DNA of 64,000 bases from Actinoplanes auranticolor (GTDB taxonomy: Bacteria > Actinomycetota > Actinomycetes > Mycobacteriales > Micromonosporaceae). The translations under genes were made by a program, and so were the position numbers. Below are positions 40,442 to 49,649 of the stretch, piece after piece; position 1 is the stretch's first letter; each line of letters opens with the position of its first letter. The notes below the pieces were generated by a model. That model saw nothing but the letters and a program-made list of their open reading frames with translations. It ran no database searches and was not told the origin of the DNA. The stretch lies in NCBI RefSeq assembly GCF_018332655.1, contig NZ_BOQL01000004.1, positions 1 to 64,000 of the forward strand, written 5' to 3'.

Positions 40442-41326
40442 TCAGGGGGCCGGGACCGGCTCGCGGGCCTCGTCCGTGCTGTGCTCCGCGGCCGCCCGAG
40501 CGCCCGTGCGCTCCGCGCCGATGCCGGCCGCGACCACGAAAGCGATCCCCGCCACCGGCGCCCATCCCGGCACCTGGCCCAGCACCAGTAGCCCGATCAG
40601 CAACGCGAGGGCCGGCTCCAGGCTCATCAGCGTGCCGAAGGCGGCTGTCGTGAGCCGGCGCAGCGCGAGCATCTCCAGGGCGAAGGGCACCACCGGCAGC
40701 AGGATGGCCAGGCCGATCCCGGCGAGCAGCAGCTGCCAGGTCAGCTGCCCCAGCACGGCCGGGCCGGCCACCAGGGTCGCCACCAGCGCGGCGACCGGCA
40801 TGGACACCGCCAGGCCCTGCAGACCCGCCACGTCGTCACCGACGCGCTGGGTGAGCACGATGTACGCGGCCCAGCACAGCGCCGCGGCCAGCGCGTACCC
40901 GACCCCGACGAGGTCGGTGCCGCCGTGCCAGGGCTCGGTCAGCAGCAGCACCCCGGCCGCCGCCAGCAGCGGCCACACCTTGGTGCCGCGGCGGCCGCGG
41001 ACGATGGCCACCCCGAGCGGCCCGAGGAACTCCAGCGCACTGGCGGTCCCGAGCGGCAGCCGGGCGATGGCCGCCATGAACAGCATGGTCACCCCGGCCG
41101 TGACCACGCCGAGCGCGACGGTGGTCAGCAGGCTGGCCCGGGTGAACGAGCGCAGCCGCGGCCGGACGAGCACGAGCAGGATCACGCCGGCCCAGAACAG
41201 CCGCAACCAGGCCGTGCCCTGCGCGCCGAGGCGGTCGAGCAGGCCGACGGAGACGGCGAGGCCGAGCTGGACGAGGACCATCGACGCCAGGGCCATCGAC
41301 GCGCCGGTCCGTGCTGATGAACGCAT
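40442..41326 (-). CDS. EamA/RhtA-type drug/metabolite exporter
   Basis: 294-residue inner-membrane protein with ten predicted helices in two EamA repeats. [19 protein letters not shown] and [20 protein letters not shown] are the equivalent signature segments of the two halves; the latter is typical of the RhtA (threonine/homoserine exporter) subgroup. It probably exports amino acids or related metabolites. The ATG at 41326 faces a divergent LysR gene across an 82-bp intergenic region containing a palindrome, so it is very likely the regulator's target. Confidence 0.85.
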   Translation of the reverse strand: MRSSARTGASMALASMVLVQLGLAVSVGLLDRLGAQGTAWLRLFWAGVILLVLVRPRLRSFTRASLLTTVALGVVTAGVTMLFMAAIARLPLGTASALEFLGPLGVAIVRGRRGTKVWPLLAAAGVLLLTEPWHGGTDLVGVGYALAAALCWAAYIVLTQRVGDDVAGLQGLAVSMPVAALVATLVAGPAVLGQLTWQLLLAGIGLAILLPVVPFALEMLALRRLTTAAFGTLMSLEPALALLIGLLVLGQVPGWAPVAGIAFVVAAGIGAERTGARAAAEHSTDEAREPVPAP

Positions 41327-41356
41327 GCGTCCAGTAGAGACCGGGACACCGTTCAA

Positions 41357-41377
41357 GTCCACGTGCCAATGGTGGAC
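41357..41377. promoter_or_regulatory. Probable LysR operator
   Basis: An inverted repeat GTCCAC (41357-41362) and GTGGAC (41372-41377) with a 9-nt spacer lies in the middle of the EamA/LysR divergent region. ACACCGTTC occurs twice around it (41346-41354 and 41378-41386). Confidence 0.55.
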
Positions 41378-41396
41378 ACACCGTTCGACGGTGACT

Positions 41397-41402
41397 GACA
41401 AT
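41397..41402 (+). promoter_or_regulatory. -10 element GACAAT of the LysR gene
   Basis: Ends 6 nt before the ATG at 41409; no ribosome site. Confidence 0.5.
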
Positions 41403-41408
41403 GGCGGG

Positions 41409-42272
41409 ATGGACACCCGCCGCCTGCGGTTACTGGTGGAACTGTCGCGGCTCGGCTCGATGCGGGCCGTCGCCGACGAGATGCACGTCACCACCTCGAC
41501 GGTCTCCCAGCAGCTGGGCGTCCTGGCCCGCGAGGCCGGCGCCACGCTGATCGAGCCGGACGGCCGGCGGGTCCGGCTCACCCCGGCCGGACAACGCCTG
41601 GCCCGGCACGCGGTCACCATCCTGGCCGCGGTCGAGGCGGCCCGGCTCGACCTGGACCCGGACGCCGAGCCGGCCGGGGCACTGCGGGTCGCGGGCTTCG
41701 CCACCGCCGTACGCCGGTCCCTGCTGCCCGTCGCGGCCACGCTCGCCGCCACCCACCCCCGGGTCCGGCTGCTGATCCACGAGCACGAACCGGCCGAGGC
41801 CTTCGAGCTGCTGGCGACCGACGCGATGGACCTCGCGCTGACCTACGACTACAACCTGGCCCCGGCCGCCTTCGCCCCGGGCCTGGACGCCGTGCCGCTG
41901 TGGGAGACACCGTGGGGTCTGGCGGTGCCGCGCGACGACCCGGCCACCGACTTCGCCGGGTTCGCCGACCACGACTGGATCGTCAACTCCCGCAACACCG
42001 CCGACGAGGACGTGGTCCGCACGATGGCCTCGCTGGCCGGCTGCACCCCGCGGATCGTGCACCGCGCGGACAGTCTGGATCTGGTGCAGGACATGATCGT
42101 CGCCGGGCTGGGCGTCGGGCTGCTGCCGCTGCGGACCGCGACGCTGCCCGGCGTACGGCTGATCGAGCTCACCGGGGTCGACGTGCGGCTGCGGTGCTAC
42201 GCCGTGACCCGCCACGGGCGCGCCGCCTGGCCACCGCTGGCCCTGGTGCTGCGGCTGCTGGCCGGCGGCTGA
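41409..42272 (+). CDS. LysR-family transcriptional regulator
   Basis: 287-residue regulator. The N-terminal winged helix-turn-helix is [20 protein letters not shown] then [19 protein letters not shown], and the substrate-binding domain runs from about 85 with [19 protein letters not shown]. It is divergent from the EamA exporter gene, the standard layout for an exporter and its effector-responsive activator. The ligand is unknown. Its stop codon abuts the stop of the convergent phosphatase gene with no intergenic base. Confidence 0.9.
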   Translation: MDTRRLRLLVELSRLGSMRAVADEMHVTTSTVSQQLGVLAREAGATLIEPDGRRVRLTPAGQRLARHAVTILAAVEAARLDLDPDAEPAGALRVAGFATAVRRSLLPVAATLAATHPRVRLLIHEHEPAEAFELLATDAMDLALTYDYNLAPAAFAPGLDAVPLWETPWGLAVPRDDPATDFAGFADHDWIVNSRNTADEDVVRTMASLAGCTPRIVHRADSLDLVQDMIVAGLGVGLLPLRTATLPGVRLIELTGVDVRLRCYAVTRHGRAAWPPLALVLRLLAGG

Positions 42273-43859
42273 TCAGCTCCGGGCCCGCAGGACGGCGAGC
42301 ACCACGTCGTCCTCGGTGTCCTGCGAGAAGTAGCCCAGCAGGTGGTCGCAGATCTGCTCGGCGGTCATCGCGGTGCAGTCCTGCAGCACCCGGGTCAGCT
42401 CGCGCAGGCCGTCGTCGAGCGTGGCGCCGCGCCGCTCCACCAGGCCGTCGGTGTAGAAGATCACGCTGGTGCCGGGCAGCAGCTGGACCTGGTGGTCGGT
42501 CCGGACGGTCCGTTCCCGGGTGCCGAGCAGGGTTTCCGGGCGGGCCTCCAGCAGCCGTACGGAACCGTCCGGCGCGAGGAGCACCGGCGGCGGATGGCCC
42601 GCGTTGGACCAGCGCAGCGTCCGGGTGCCGTGGTCCTCGCGTTCGATCTGGGCCAGCACCACCGTGGCGAAGGCGTCCACGGCGAAGCCCCGCATCGCCT
42701 CCTGGAGCCCGGTCAGCACCAGCGCCGGCGACTTGAGCAGCGCATACGAGATACCGCGGAGCAGGCTGCGGATCTCGCTCATCGCCGCCGCGGCCCGCCG
42801 GTCGTGCCCGGTGACGTCGCCGACCACGATCGTCACCCGGCCGTCGGGCAGGGTGAACGCGTCGTACCAGTCGCCACCGATGTGCGCGCCCTCGCCGACC
42901 GGCTGGTACCGCACCGCCACCTCGGTGTGCTCGGGCTGCACCGGAGGCGCGAGCAGGCTGCGCTGCAACGCCTCGGCCAGTTCGCGTTCCATGGCCGTGG
43001 CCCGCCGCTCGGCCTGCCGGACGCCGGCCCGGTGCAGACCCTGAGCGAGGGCCGCGCCGAGCAGCCGGAAGAAACGCAGATACTCCTCGTCGACGGCCAG
43101 GTGCGGGCTCACCCGGCTGACCAGCACCACCTCGGAGCGGTCCCGGTCGCCCCCGGTGAGCCGGATCCGCGCGATCCGGCCCGCCTCGGTGGTCTCGACG
43201 GCCACGTCGCGGTCCAGCGGCGCCGGCCAGGCCGCCGTCGGCACCTGGTCCTCCGGCAACACGATCTCCACGCCGGGCAGGTCGTCGGGCGCCGAGCGCA
43301 GCACGGGCAGGGCATGCTCGATCAGCTGCTCCACGTCCTCGGCATCGGTGAGCTGATCGTTGAGCCGGCCCAGCAGCGCCAGCCGCCGCCGGCCCAGCAC
43401 CTGGGCGGTGGTCTCGGAGGCGATGTCGATGGCGCCGGCGATGCGGCCGTCGCTGTCGTGCACGGCCGAGTACGAGAAGGTGAAGTACGTCTCCTCGAGG
43501 AACCCGCGACGGTCCATCAGCAGGCGCAGGTCCTCGACCCAGGTCGCACCCCGCCCGGCCAGCACGGCATCGAGCATCGGACCGATGGTGGACCAGATCT
43601 CGGCGAAGACCTTCGCGGCCGGCGCGCCCAGCGCGGCGGGGTGCTTGTCGCCGATCATCGGCGCGTACGCCTCGTTGTAGACCAGGACGTGGTCGGAGCC
43701 CCATAACAGGGTCACCGGCGCCCGGGTGTGCAGCGTCAGATCCAGGGCGGCGCGCAGGGCCGGACTCCACGACGCGACCGGCCCCAGCGAGGTGGCCGCC
43801 CAGTCGACGCGCTGGTACGCGTCGCGCAGCGTCCCAGCGGCGGCGAAGGGCTCGGTCAC
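42273..43859 (-). CDS. PAS/GAF-type PP2C (SpoIIE-like) serine phosphatase
   Basis: 528-residue signalling protein. A PAS-like sensor at about 25-155 (TLLWGSDHVLVYNEAYAPMI, DSDGRIAGAIDIASE), a GAF-like segment at about 160-290, and a C-terminal SpoIIE-type phosphatase with metal-binding Asp in GGDWYDAF, VGDVTGHD, SNAGHPPP, YTDGLVE and TEDDVVLAVLR. Such proteins dephosphorylate anti-sigma-factor antagonists and so free alternative sigma factors. The start is GTG, with a TACATT hexamer 6 nt upstream. No anti-sigma or antagonist gene is adjacent. Confidence 0.9.
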   Translation of the reverse strand: MTEPFAAAGTLRDAYQRVDWAATSLGPVASWSPALRAALDLTLHTRAPVTLLWGSDHVLVYNEAYAPMIGDKHPAALGAPAAKVFAEIWSTIGPMLDAVLAGRGATWVEDLRLLMDRRGFLEETYFTFSYSAVHDSDGRIAGAIDIASETTAQVLGRRRLALLGRLNDQLTDAEDVEQLIEHALPVLRSAPDDLPGVEIVLPEDQVPTAAWPAPLDRDVAVETTEAGRIARIRLTGGDRDRSEVVLVSRVSPHLAVDEEYLRFFRLLGAALAQGLHRAGVRQAERRATAMERELAEALQRSLLAPPVQPEHTEVAVRYQPVGEGAHIGGDWYDAFTLPDGRVTIVVGDVTGHDRRAAAAMSEIRSLLRGISYALLKSPALVLTGLQEAMRGFAVDAFATVVLAQIEREDHGTRTLRWSNAGHPPPVLLAPDGSVRLLEARPETLLGTRERTVRTDHQVQLLPGTSVIFYTDGLVERRGATLDDGLRELTRVLQDCTAMTAEQICDHLLGYFSQDTEDDVVLAVLRARS

Positions 43860-43865
43860 CTGGAG

Positions 43866-43871
43866 AATGTA
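43866..43871 (-). promoter_or_regulatory. -10 element TACATT of the phosphatase gene
   Basis: Ends 6 nt before the GTG at 43859 on the minus strand; leaderless arrangement. Confidence 0.55.
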
Positions 43872-43977
43872 GCCTGGCCGGATCCGCCCGACCCGGCAGG
43901 CGGCCGGCCAAGATCCCGCGACCGGCGACGACCCTCGGTGAGGCGCTCAGCAGTCGTCATGCCGTGCCGCGAGCGGC

Positions 43978-44535
43978 TCAACCCGCGCGACGGCGGGCCC
44001 GGCGGGCCGCGAGCTCGTCACCCGCGGCGGGCTCGGTGCTCAGGCCGGTGCCGACCGGCTGCGGGCCGGCGGCGGGCTCGGCGGGCAGGTGCGACAGCGA
44101 ACCCTGGATCTCCTTGAAGGCGCCGCCGATGGCGATGCCGAAGACACCCTGGCCGCCCTGGAGCAGATCCACGACCTCCTCCGGCGAACGGCACTCGTAG
44201 ACCGTCGTGCCGTCGGAGATCAGGGTGATGCCGGCCAGGTCGTCCACGCCGCGCGAGCGCAGCGTCTCGATCGCCTTGCGGATGTTCTGCAGGGAGACAC
44301 CGGCGTCCAGCAGGCGCTTGACCACCTTGAGGACGACCAGGTCGCGGAACGAGTAGAGCCGCTGCGTGCCGGAGCCGGAGGCGTCGCGGATGCTGGGCAC
44401 CACGAGCGTCGTCCGCGCCCAGTAGTCGAGCTGGCGGTAGCTGATGCCGACCGCCTGACAAGCCGTCACTCCGCGATACCCGGTATCGCCGTCCTCGCCG
44501 ACAAGCGGACCCTCTTCAGAGTCTGACTCGTGCAC
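43978..44535 (-). CDS. MerR-family regulator (Rv1830-like)
   Basis: 185-residue protein with an N-terminal MerR winged helix (GVTACQAVGISYRQLDYWAR, then GTQRLYSFRDLVVLKVVKRL) and an LDAGVSLQNIRKAIETLRSRG coiled helix. The C-terminal GTTVYECRSPEEVVDLLQGG and GVFGIAIGG segment matches the mycobacterial Rv1830 type. Position next to DUF151, FtsR-like, FHA and gcvH genes supports orthology. The GTG start is preceded by GGGAGG. Its target is not known to me; it is tied by synteny to growth or division control. Confidence 0.85.
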   Translation of the reverse strand: MHESDSEEGPLVGEDGDTGYRGVTACQAVGISYRQLDYWARTTLVVPSIRDASGSGTQRLYSFRDLVVLKVVKRLLDAGVSLQNIRKAIETLRSRGVDDLAGITLISDGTTVYECRSPEEVVDLLQGGQGVFGIAIGGAFKEIQGSLSHLPAEPAAGPQPVGTGLSTEPAAGDELAARRARRRAG

Positions 44536-44674
44536 GCGACTACCTCCCCGCTGCGCGGTGCCGCTTCACCTGGACTTCACGAGCGTATAACTCAGCGAGC
44601 CACGAAACAGGGAGGTAATGCTGCGACACGCCGCGTACGGACGACCGGACCTGTGGTGACCGTCGATGCGCGGC

Positions 44675-45139
44675 TCAGCCCGCGAAGTCCTCCGGGCGTA
44701 CCTGGTCGAGGAACTCGCGGAACTTCTCCACCTCGTCCTCCTGCTCGTCGGGGATGACGATGCCGGCCTCGGTGAGCACCTGATCGGCACACCGGATCGG
44801 CGCCCCCACGCGCAGGGCCAGAGCGATCGAGTCGCTCGGCCGCGCCGAGACCCGCAGATCGTCACCGATCAGCAGATCCGCGTAGAACACGTTCTCCTTG
44901 AGTTCCGTGATCTCGACGGCCTTCAGCGGCGCCTCGAGCGCCGCGAGGATGTCCCGTAGCAGATCATGGGTCAACGGCCGGGCGGGCTTCACGCCCTGCT
45001 GCTCGTACGCGATGGCAGTCGCCTCCACCGCGCCGATCCAGATCGGCAGGTACCGATCGCCGTCGACCTCCCTGAGCAGGACGATCGGCTGGTTACTGGG
45101 CAGCTCCACCCGAACCCCGACCACGCTCAGCTCGCGCAC
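44675..45139 (-). CDS. DUF151 bifunctional-nuclease family protein
   Basis: 154-residue protein of the DUF151/BFN family (Rv1829-like). The core pattern LPIWIGAVEATAIAYEQQG, RPLTHDLLRDILAAL, FYADLLIGD, then RPSDSIALALRVGAPI is complete. Plant and bacterial members have been reported as nucleases, but the in vivo role is unclear. The GTG at 45139 fits a GGAGG 6 nt upstream. It is the second gene of the conserved MerR-DUF151-MerR-FHA-gcvH order. Confidence 0.9.
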   Translation of the reverse strand: MRELSVVGVRVELPSNQPIVLLREVDGDRYLPIWIGAVEATAIAYEQQGVKPARPLTHDLLRDILAALEAPLKAVEITELKENVFYADLLIGDDLRVSARPSDSIALALRVGAPIRCADQVLTEAGIVIPDEQEDEVEKFREFLDQVRPEDFAG

Positions 45140-45327
45140 CGCCCGCCTCCGTGTCGCTTCGTCGTAGCCGCCCCGTAAGGCCGCCGTCGCCCCGTGAGGC
45201 AACGCGACCATCAGGCTGTTTCCCGCCTATCCTGCACGGTACACGGACGCTCGGGACCGAGCGCCACACGATGCCCGTGTCTGTGGGGTTACCCCGGCCA
45301 CCCGCGGCAAACCGGAAACCCCGTCCC

Positions 45328-46077
45328 TCACCGTCCGAGCGTGTCCCGCAGTCCCGCCCGCACCAGAGCCGCGTGCAGACGCTGGGACAGAGCCTGCAAC
45401 TCGCGCGCCGTCTCCGCCGCCCGGGCCCGCGCCGCCGGGTCGTGCTGGCGCATCAGCGGCGTCAGCAGCTGGGCGAAGAGCCCGACCTCCCGGTCCGCAC
45501 CGGTCCGGAACGCGCGCAGGTGCCGCAGCTCCAGGCCGTGCCGGACCAGGCCCACCACGGCCTCGACGATCACCACGGCGTCGCCGTCGTACCAGCCCGG
45601 CGGCCGCGAGACCACCAGGCCCATCTGCTCCAGCTCGGTGAGCATCTGCTCGGCGATGCCGGTGCGCTCGACCAGGTCGGCCCGCGACACCCGGGTGTCG
45701 GCGGCGTCCGCCGGCACCTCGGCCTCCGAGCCGACCGCCACCAGCGAAGGACGCCGGTGCGACAGCGTGTCGTCACCGCGCTCCTGCGCCTCGAGCTGCT
45801 CGCGGATGACGCGCAGCGGGAGGTACTGGTCCCGCTGCGCGGTCAGGACGAAACGCAGCCGCGCCACGTCGTTCCACGAGTACTTGCGGTAGCCGGAGGC
45901 GGTGCGCTGCGGGTCCACCAGCCCTTCCGCCTCCAGGAACCGGAGCTTGGAGATCGTGGTGTCCGGGAACTCGGTCCGCAGCTGGGCCAGCACCTCCCCG
46001 ATGCTCATCAGCGCAGCGTCACGTTGACCCTGGGCCCGAGACCCGGGGTCGTGCGCGGCCGCCCCCGACGGGTTCAC
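45328..46077 (-). CDS. MerR-family regulator, FtsR-like (Rv1828-like)
   Basis: 249-residue regulator. The winged helix begins SIGEVLAQLRTEFPDTTISK and continues LRFLEAEGLVDPQRTASGYR; the second half carries a winged-helix-like ligand or dimer domain (RVSRADLVERTGIAEQMLTE, LEQMGLV) as in mycobacterial Rv1828 and the corynebacterial division regulator FtsR. Its GTG overlaps the stop of the FHA gene (GTGA), so the two are coupled. By homology it may activate ftsZ; no ftsZ is in this window. Confidence 0.9.
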   Translation of the reverse strand: MNPSGAAAHDPGSRAQGQRDAALMSIGEVLAQLRTEFPDTTISKLRFLEAEGLVDPQRTASGYRKYSWNDVARLRFVLTAQRDQYLPLRVIREQLEAQERGDDTLSHRRPSLVAVGSEAEVPADAADTRVSRADLVERTGIAEQMLTELEQMGLVVSRPPGWYDGDAVVIVEAVVGLVRHGLELRHLRAFRTGADREVGLFAQLLTPLMRQHDPAARARAAETARELQALSQRLHAALVRAGLRDTLGR

Positions 46078-46526
46078 GCCCCGCTTCCCTCGCCCTCCGG
46101 CCGGGGACCGGCGATGAAGACCAGCCGGAACTTGCCGATCTGGACCTCGTCCCCGTTGCTCAGGGTGGCCGACTCGACCCGCTCGCGGTTGACGTAGGTG
46201 CCGTTGAGCGAACCCACGTCGCGGACCGTGAAGGTGCCCCCGTCGCGGTGGAACTCGGCGTGCCGGCGCGAGACCGTCACGTCGTCCAGGAAGATGTCGC
46301 TGTCGGGGTGTCGGCCACTCGTGGTCACGTCATGGTCCAGCAGGAACCGCGCACCCGCGTTGGGGCCACGGCGCACGACCAGCAGCGCCATCCCCGGGGG
46401 CAGCGAACCGGACATCCGGCTCGGTACCACGTCGGTCTCGGGGCCCTCGAGCACCTCGTCGAGCGCACCGAGGTTCAGCGTGGACGTGACGTCGAGCGGG
46501 GGGAACTCGTCGTCTGGGCGCGTCAT
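46074..46526 (-). CDS. FHA-domain protein, GarA/OdhI-like
   Basis: 150-residue protein with a complete FHA domain (about 48-135): GRHPDSDI (71-78), SRRHAEF (86-92) and LNGTYVN, all phosphothreonine-contacting residues present. GarA/OdhI inhibits 2-oxoglutarate dehydrogenase and stimulates glutamate dehydrogenase, and is switched off when the ETTSV threonines near its N terminus are phosphorylated by PknB/PknG. Here the matching place reads LDVTSTLNLG (11-20), so the canonical ETTSV is not retained although Thr14 and Thr16 remain. It is coupled to the FtsR-like gene, with gcvH upstream. Confidence 0.92.
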   Translation of the reverse strand: MTRPDDEFPPLDVTSTLNLGALDEVLEGPETDVVPSRMSGSLPPGMALLVVRRGPNAGARFLLDHDVTTSGRHPDSDIFLDDVTVSRRHAEFHRDGGTFTVRDVGSLNGTYVNRERVESATLSNGDEVQIGKFRLVFIAGPRPEGEGSGA

Positions 46527-46739
46527 CGGACCACCTCACGGATCAGTTTCGCCTCGCCGCCCGACGACACGGGGTGAGCGAGCCGGACCCGGGTCCGGGT
46601 CCGGAGCGCAGCGCCCCCCGCCGCTGCCCGGAGGTCCGGACGGCACGACTTTCGGTATGAGAAAGGAATTGCAGGTTTCTCCATGTGCCCCGCGAGCCTA
46701 GTCAGCGCCGAAATGGCGAGCAACCAGACGCGCGGGCGA

Positions 46740-47120
46740 TCAGCTGTCGGTCAGCGCCTTGTAAGCTTCTGCGTCCAGCAGGCCACCGAGCGCCGCCGGG
46801 TCGTCCGGGGCGATCTCGACGAGCCAGCCGGCCGCGTACGGCTCAGCGTTGATCAACTCCGGCTCGTCGGCGAGACTGCCGTTACGGGCGACCACGGTGC
46901 CGGCGATCGGCGCGTAGATCTCCGAGACGCTCTTCGTCGACTCGATCTCGCCGAGCTGGTCGCCGGCCTGCACAGCCGTACCCTCGTCGGGCAGCTGCAC
47001 GAAGACGATGTCGCCGAGCGCGTCCTGCGCGAAGTGGGTGATGCCCACCCGCACGGGCGCGGTGCCGTCACCGGACACCCACTCGTGCTCGGCCGTGTAC
47101 CGCAGGTCCTCAGGAATCAC
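46740..47120 (-). CDS. gcvH: Glycine cleavage system H protein
   Basis: 126-residue lipoyl carrier. The N-terminal RYTAEHEWV, GITHFAQDALGDIVFVQLP and the lipoylation motif GEIESTKSVSEI with Lys63 are canonical. The GTG at 47120 is preferred over an upstream TTG because GGAGG lies 5 nt before it. It carries the aminomethyl group from GcvP (20.1-22.9 kb). In mycobacteria gcvH has the same neighbours (FHA protein, Rv1825-type DUF881). Confidence 0.96.
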   Translation of the reverse strand: MIPEDLRYTAEHEWVSGDGTAPVRVGITHFAQDALGDIVFVQLPDEGTAVQAGDQLGEIESTKSVSEIYAPIAGTVVARNGSLADEPELINAEPYAAGWLVEIAPDDPAALGGLLDAEAYKALTDS

Positions 47121-47148
47121 GCATTCCTCCGTTGACAAGCCCGCCCGC

Positions 47149-49641
47149 TCACGAGACCGGACGCGCGTACTGCAGGCTGGTGGGCTGACGCACCGCGGTC
47201 ACCTCGACCGCCGTGCGTTGCTCCATGGTCACGTTACCGCCGGCCTGGCTCACCGAAGCGACCACCCCACCGGGGATCTGCAACGCCGTCTGCATCGTCG
47301 ACGGCACACCGATCACCCAGAGCGTGTACGGGCCGCTGAGCTGCTTGCCGTCGACGATCACCTGACCACCGGCGCCGTCGACGAAATAGGACGAGGCGAC
47401 GATCCGTACGGCGACACCGTTGTCGCCGATGATCTCCATCACCTCACCGCCGGCCCCGCGCAGCTCCTGCACGGCGTTCAGAATGGCGGAAGCCTTGATC
47501 GGCTGGCCCTTCGGGTCGATGAAGATCTTCAACCCCGGCCCCCGCGCGGGCAGGGTGCCGGAGAGCAGACCGAGCTCATCGGCCCGCTTACCGGCCTCGG
47601 CGAGCGCGGCCTCCCGCCCGGCGACACCGGAGGTCAGCTGCCGCTGACTCTCCTCGAGGGCGTTGATCTCCTGCTGCAGCCGCTGGTCACGCGCCTCGAG
47701 ATCACTGAGGATCCCGACGAGATCCTCCTGGCGCGCGGTGGCTAGCCCGGCATCCTGGTCGTTGCTGCGCAACTGCACGGCCAGGGTGAAGCCGAGCAGG
47801 GCGAGCAACAACCAGATCAGAGCGCCGGCGGACGACAGCCGCCGCCCGGCCGGAGCCTTCTCTTTGTCCGGTACGGCAACAGCGCCGTCGCCGGCGTCGG
47901 CAGGACCGCTGCCCGCAGTGGCCTGACCGTTGCCGGCGGCGGCCGTCACCGGTTCGGGTGACGTCCCCGGCGTGCCGCGGACGGAGTCGTCGCGGACGTC
48001 GGCGGCGGCCGCGGCGCGGGCCATGTTGTCGTGCCACCGCTCGGGCGTGTCGCGCTCCCCGACAACAGTCGCGGACACGCTTCCCCCGGGGTGGTCGTCC
48101 TGCTGCGATACATGGCCACGCTCGGCGGCGTCGGCGTGCTCAGCTGCCACGTCGGGCCCGGCTGCGTCTTCGACGGGCCAGGACGAGGTGTCTGGCCACC
48201 GGTCGGGGCCGGCCGGCGAGCTCTGCCACGGCTCCCGCGACTCGTCCGCCTGGCCGAGGGAACCGTCAGTAGCCGGCTTCCGGTCTGCGTCGCCGGGGGA
48301 GGCCACCGCATCCCACGGCTGGTCATCCCGCTTGGCCGGCGGCCCGTCGGCGGCGTCGGACCAGGTCTCGTCGTGGCGGGCAGCCGGGACTACGTCGGCC
48401 GAGCCGGACCAGTCGTCGCGCTCCGCAGTCGGGCTCACCTCGGCGCGGCCGGGCCAGGTCTCGTCGTGACCGGCAGCCGGGGGTACTTCAGCGCGGCCGG
48501 GCCAGGAGTCGGCGTGCCCGGCGACCGGGCTTGTCTCTGCGCGGCCGGGCCAAGTCTCGTCGTGACCGGCAGCCGGGGACGCCTCGACGCGGCCGAGCCA
48601 GGTCTGGTCGCCCTGCGCAGCCGGGTCCACGTCGGCGCGGTCGACCCGGGTCTGGTCGTCGCCTCGTGCCGGCAGGTCCTCCGCGGCCTTCTCCCATGGC
48701 TGACCGGCAGCGTGCGCCCACGGCTGGTTCTCGTGCCCCGCCGATTGATCGTCGACCGCACTGACCCACGGCTCGTCATCGTGACCTGCCGGTGGCGCAT
48801 CGACGGCCCCGGCCTGGTCTTCGCGCCCGGTCGGTGGGTGATCGACGGGGTCGGAGCCGGACCGGTCGCCCTGGTCCGGAGGGACCGCCGCGACGGAGTC
48901 GGGCCACGGCGTGTCGGTGCTGCGATTCGGCGTGTCGCCCTCGGCCTCCGGGGCGGAGTCGGTGGGCGGTGCCGCGCGTGGGGTCCTGGTGGTCCCCGGC
49001 GCGAAGAACGGTGGTTGCAGCCGCATCGTGGATCCGCCCTCGAACGACCGCCGCTCAGCCGGCCTTGCCGGCTCGGAGGCTGCCGGCTGCGACTCCCCGA
49101 CCGGCGTCCCGCTCAGGGCATGCGGCGTGACCTGCACCGTCGGCTCTTCGTCGACCTCCGCCGGCGGTGTCAGCAGGGTGGTGGCCTCGTCGTCGTGCCG
49201 ATCCGGCCGGGACACCCCGCTGTCCTCCTCGCCGGCCGCTGCGGACACGTCAGCTGTCCGGCCCTGACGCTTCGGGTTCAGGGCGGCTTCGTCTCCGGGC
49301 GGCGGCAGCATGGCGCCGGCCAGGCGGATCGTCGGGCCGTCCGGGGACAAGGGTGCGTGCGGGTCCACCGGCGCGTAGGGATCCGACCCCTCGTGCCCGG
49401 ACCGCACGCTCTCCTCGTCGGCCGGTCGCCGTCCGGCGGCCGGCATCCCGGGATCGCCCAGGGTCGACCGGCGGGCCGCGCCAGGCCGCTCGCCGGACTC
49501 CCCCACCTCCGATGCCGCCTCGGTCTCACGCGAGTCAGCCTGCCGGTCGCCGGACGAGGACTCGGCCGCGGGACGGTCGGCCCGCTCGTCGGGTGCAGAC
49601 GGCCCGGTCGCGGGACGGTCGGGCTGCTGGTCGTCGGTCAT
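47149..49641 (-). CDS. DUF881 membrane protein with giant repetitive N-terminal extension
   Basis: 830-residue protein. Only the last 225 residues are the conserved DUF881 unit: one TM (about 605-624, LIWLLLALLGFTLAV), a coiled coil (LEARDQRLQQEINALEESQR) and the periplasmic domain with GPGLKIFIDP and ASAILNAVQELR. The first 600 residues are hydrophilic, rich in Asp, Glu, Pro, Gly and Ala, and should lie in the cytoplasm. Residues 280-450 hold imperfect repeats of about 20 residues around AGHDETWPGRAE. Typical DUF881 proteins (for example Rv1825) are about 300 residues. The ATG lies 8 nt after the small basic protein gene, confirming the start. The family role is unknown but tied to wall growth or division. 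Confidence 0.85.
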   Translation of the reverse strand: MTDDQQPDRPATGPSAPDERADRPAAESSSGDRQADSRETEAASEVGESGERPGAARRSTLGDPGMPAAGRRPADEESVRSGHEGSDPYAPVDPHAPLSPDGPTIRLAGAMLPPPGDEAALNPKRQGRTADVSAAAGEEDSGVSRPDRHDDEATTLLTPPAEVDEEPTVQVTPHALSGTPVGESQPAASEPARPAERRSFEGGSTMRLQPPFFAPGTTRTPRAAPPTDSAPEAEGDTPNRSTDTPWPDSVAAVPPDQGDRSGSDPVDHPPTGREDQAGAVDAPPAGHDDEPWVSAVDDQSAGHENQPWAHAAGQPWEKAAEDLPARGDDQTRVDRADVDPAAQGDQTWLGRVEASPAAGHDETWPGRAETSPVAGHADSWPGRAEVPPAAGHDETWPGRAEVSPTAERDDWSGSADVVPAARHDETWSDAADGPPAKRDDQPWDAVASPGDADRKPATDGSLGQADESREPWQSSPAGPDRWPDTSSWPVEDAAGPDVAAEHADAAERGHVSQQDDHPGGSVSATVVGERDTPERWHDNMARAAAAADVRDDSVRGTPGTSPEPVTAAAGNGQATAGSGPADAGDGAVAVPDKEKAPAGRRLSSAGALIWLLLALLGFTLAVQLRSNDQDAGLATARQEDLVGILSDLEARDQRLQQEINALEESQRQLTSGVAGREAALAEAGKRADELGLLSGTLPARGPGLKIFIDPKGQPIKASAILNAVQELRGAGGEVMEIIGDNGVAVRIVASSYFVDGAGGQVIVDGKQLSGPYTLWVIGVPSTMQTALQIPGGVVASVSQAGGNVTMEQRTAVEVTAVRQPTSLQYARPVS
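48290..48800 (-). repeat. Degenerate tandem repeats inside the DUF881 gene
   Basis: Roughly eight imperfect repeats of about 60 bp encode units with the pattern (A/V)xxxxAGHDxTWPGRAEVSP. Central copies (48420-48600) are the closest to each other. The outer copies are diverged. Confidence 0.75.
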
Positions 49642-49649
49642 CGCCGCCC

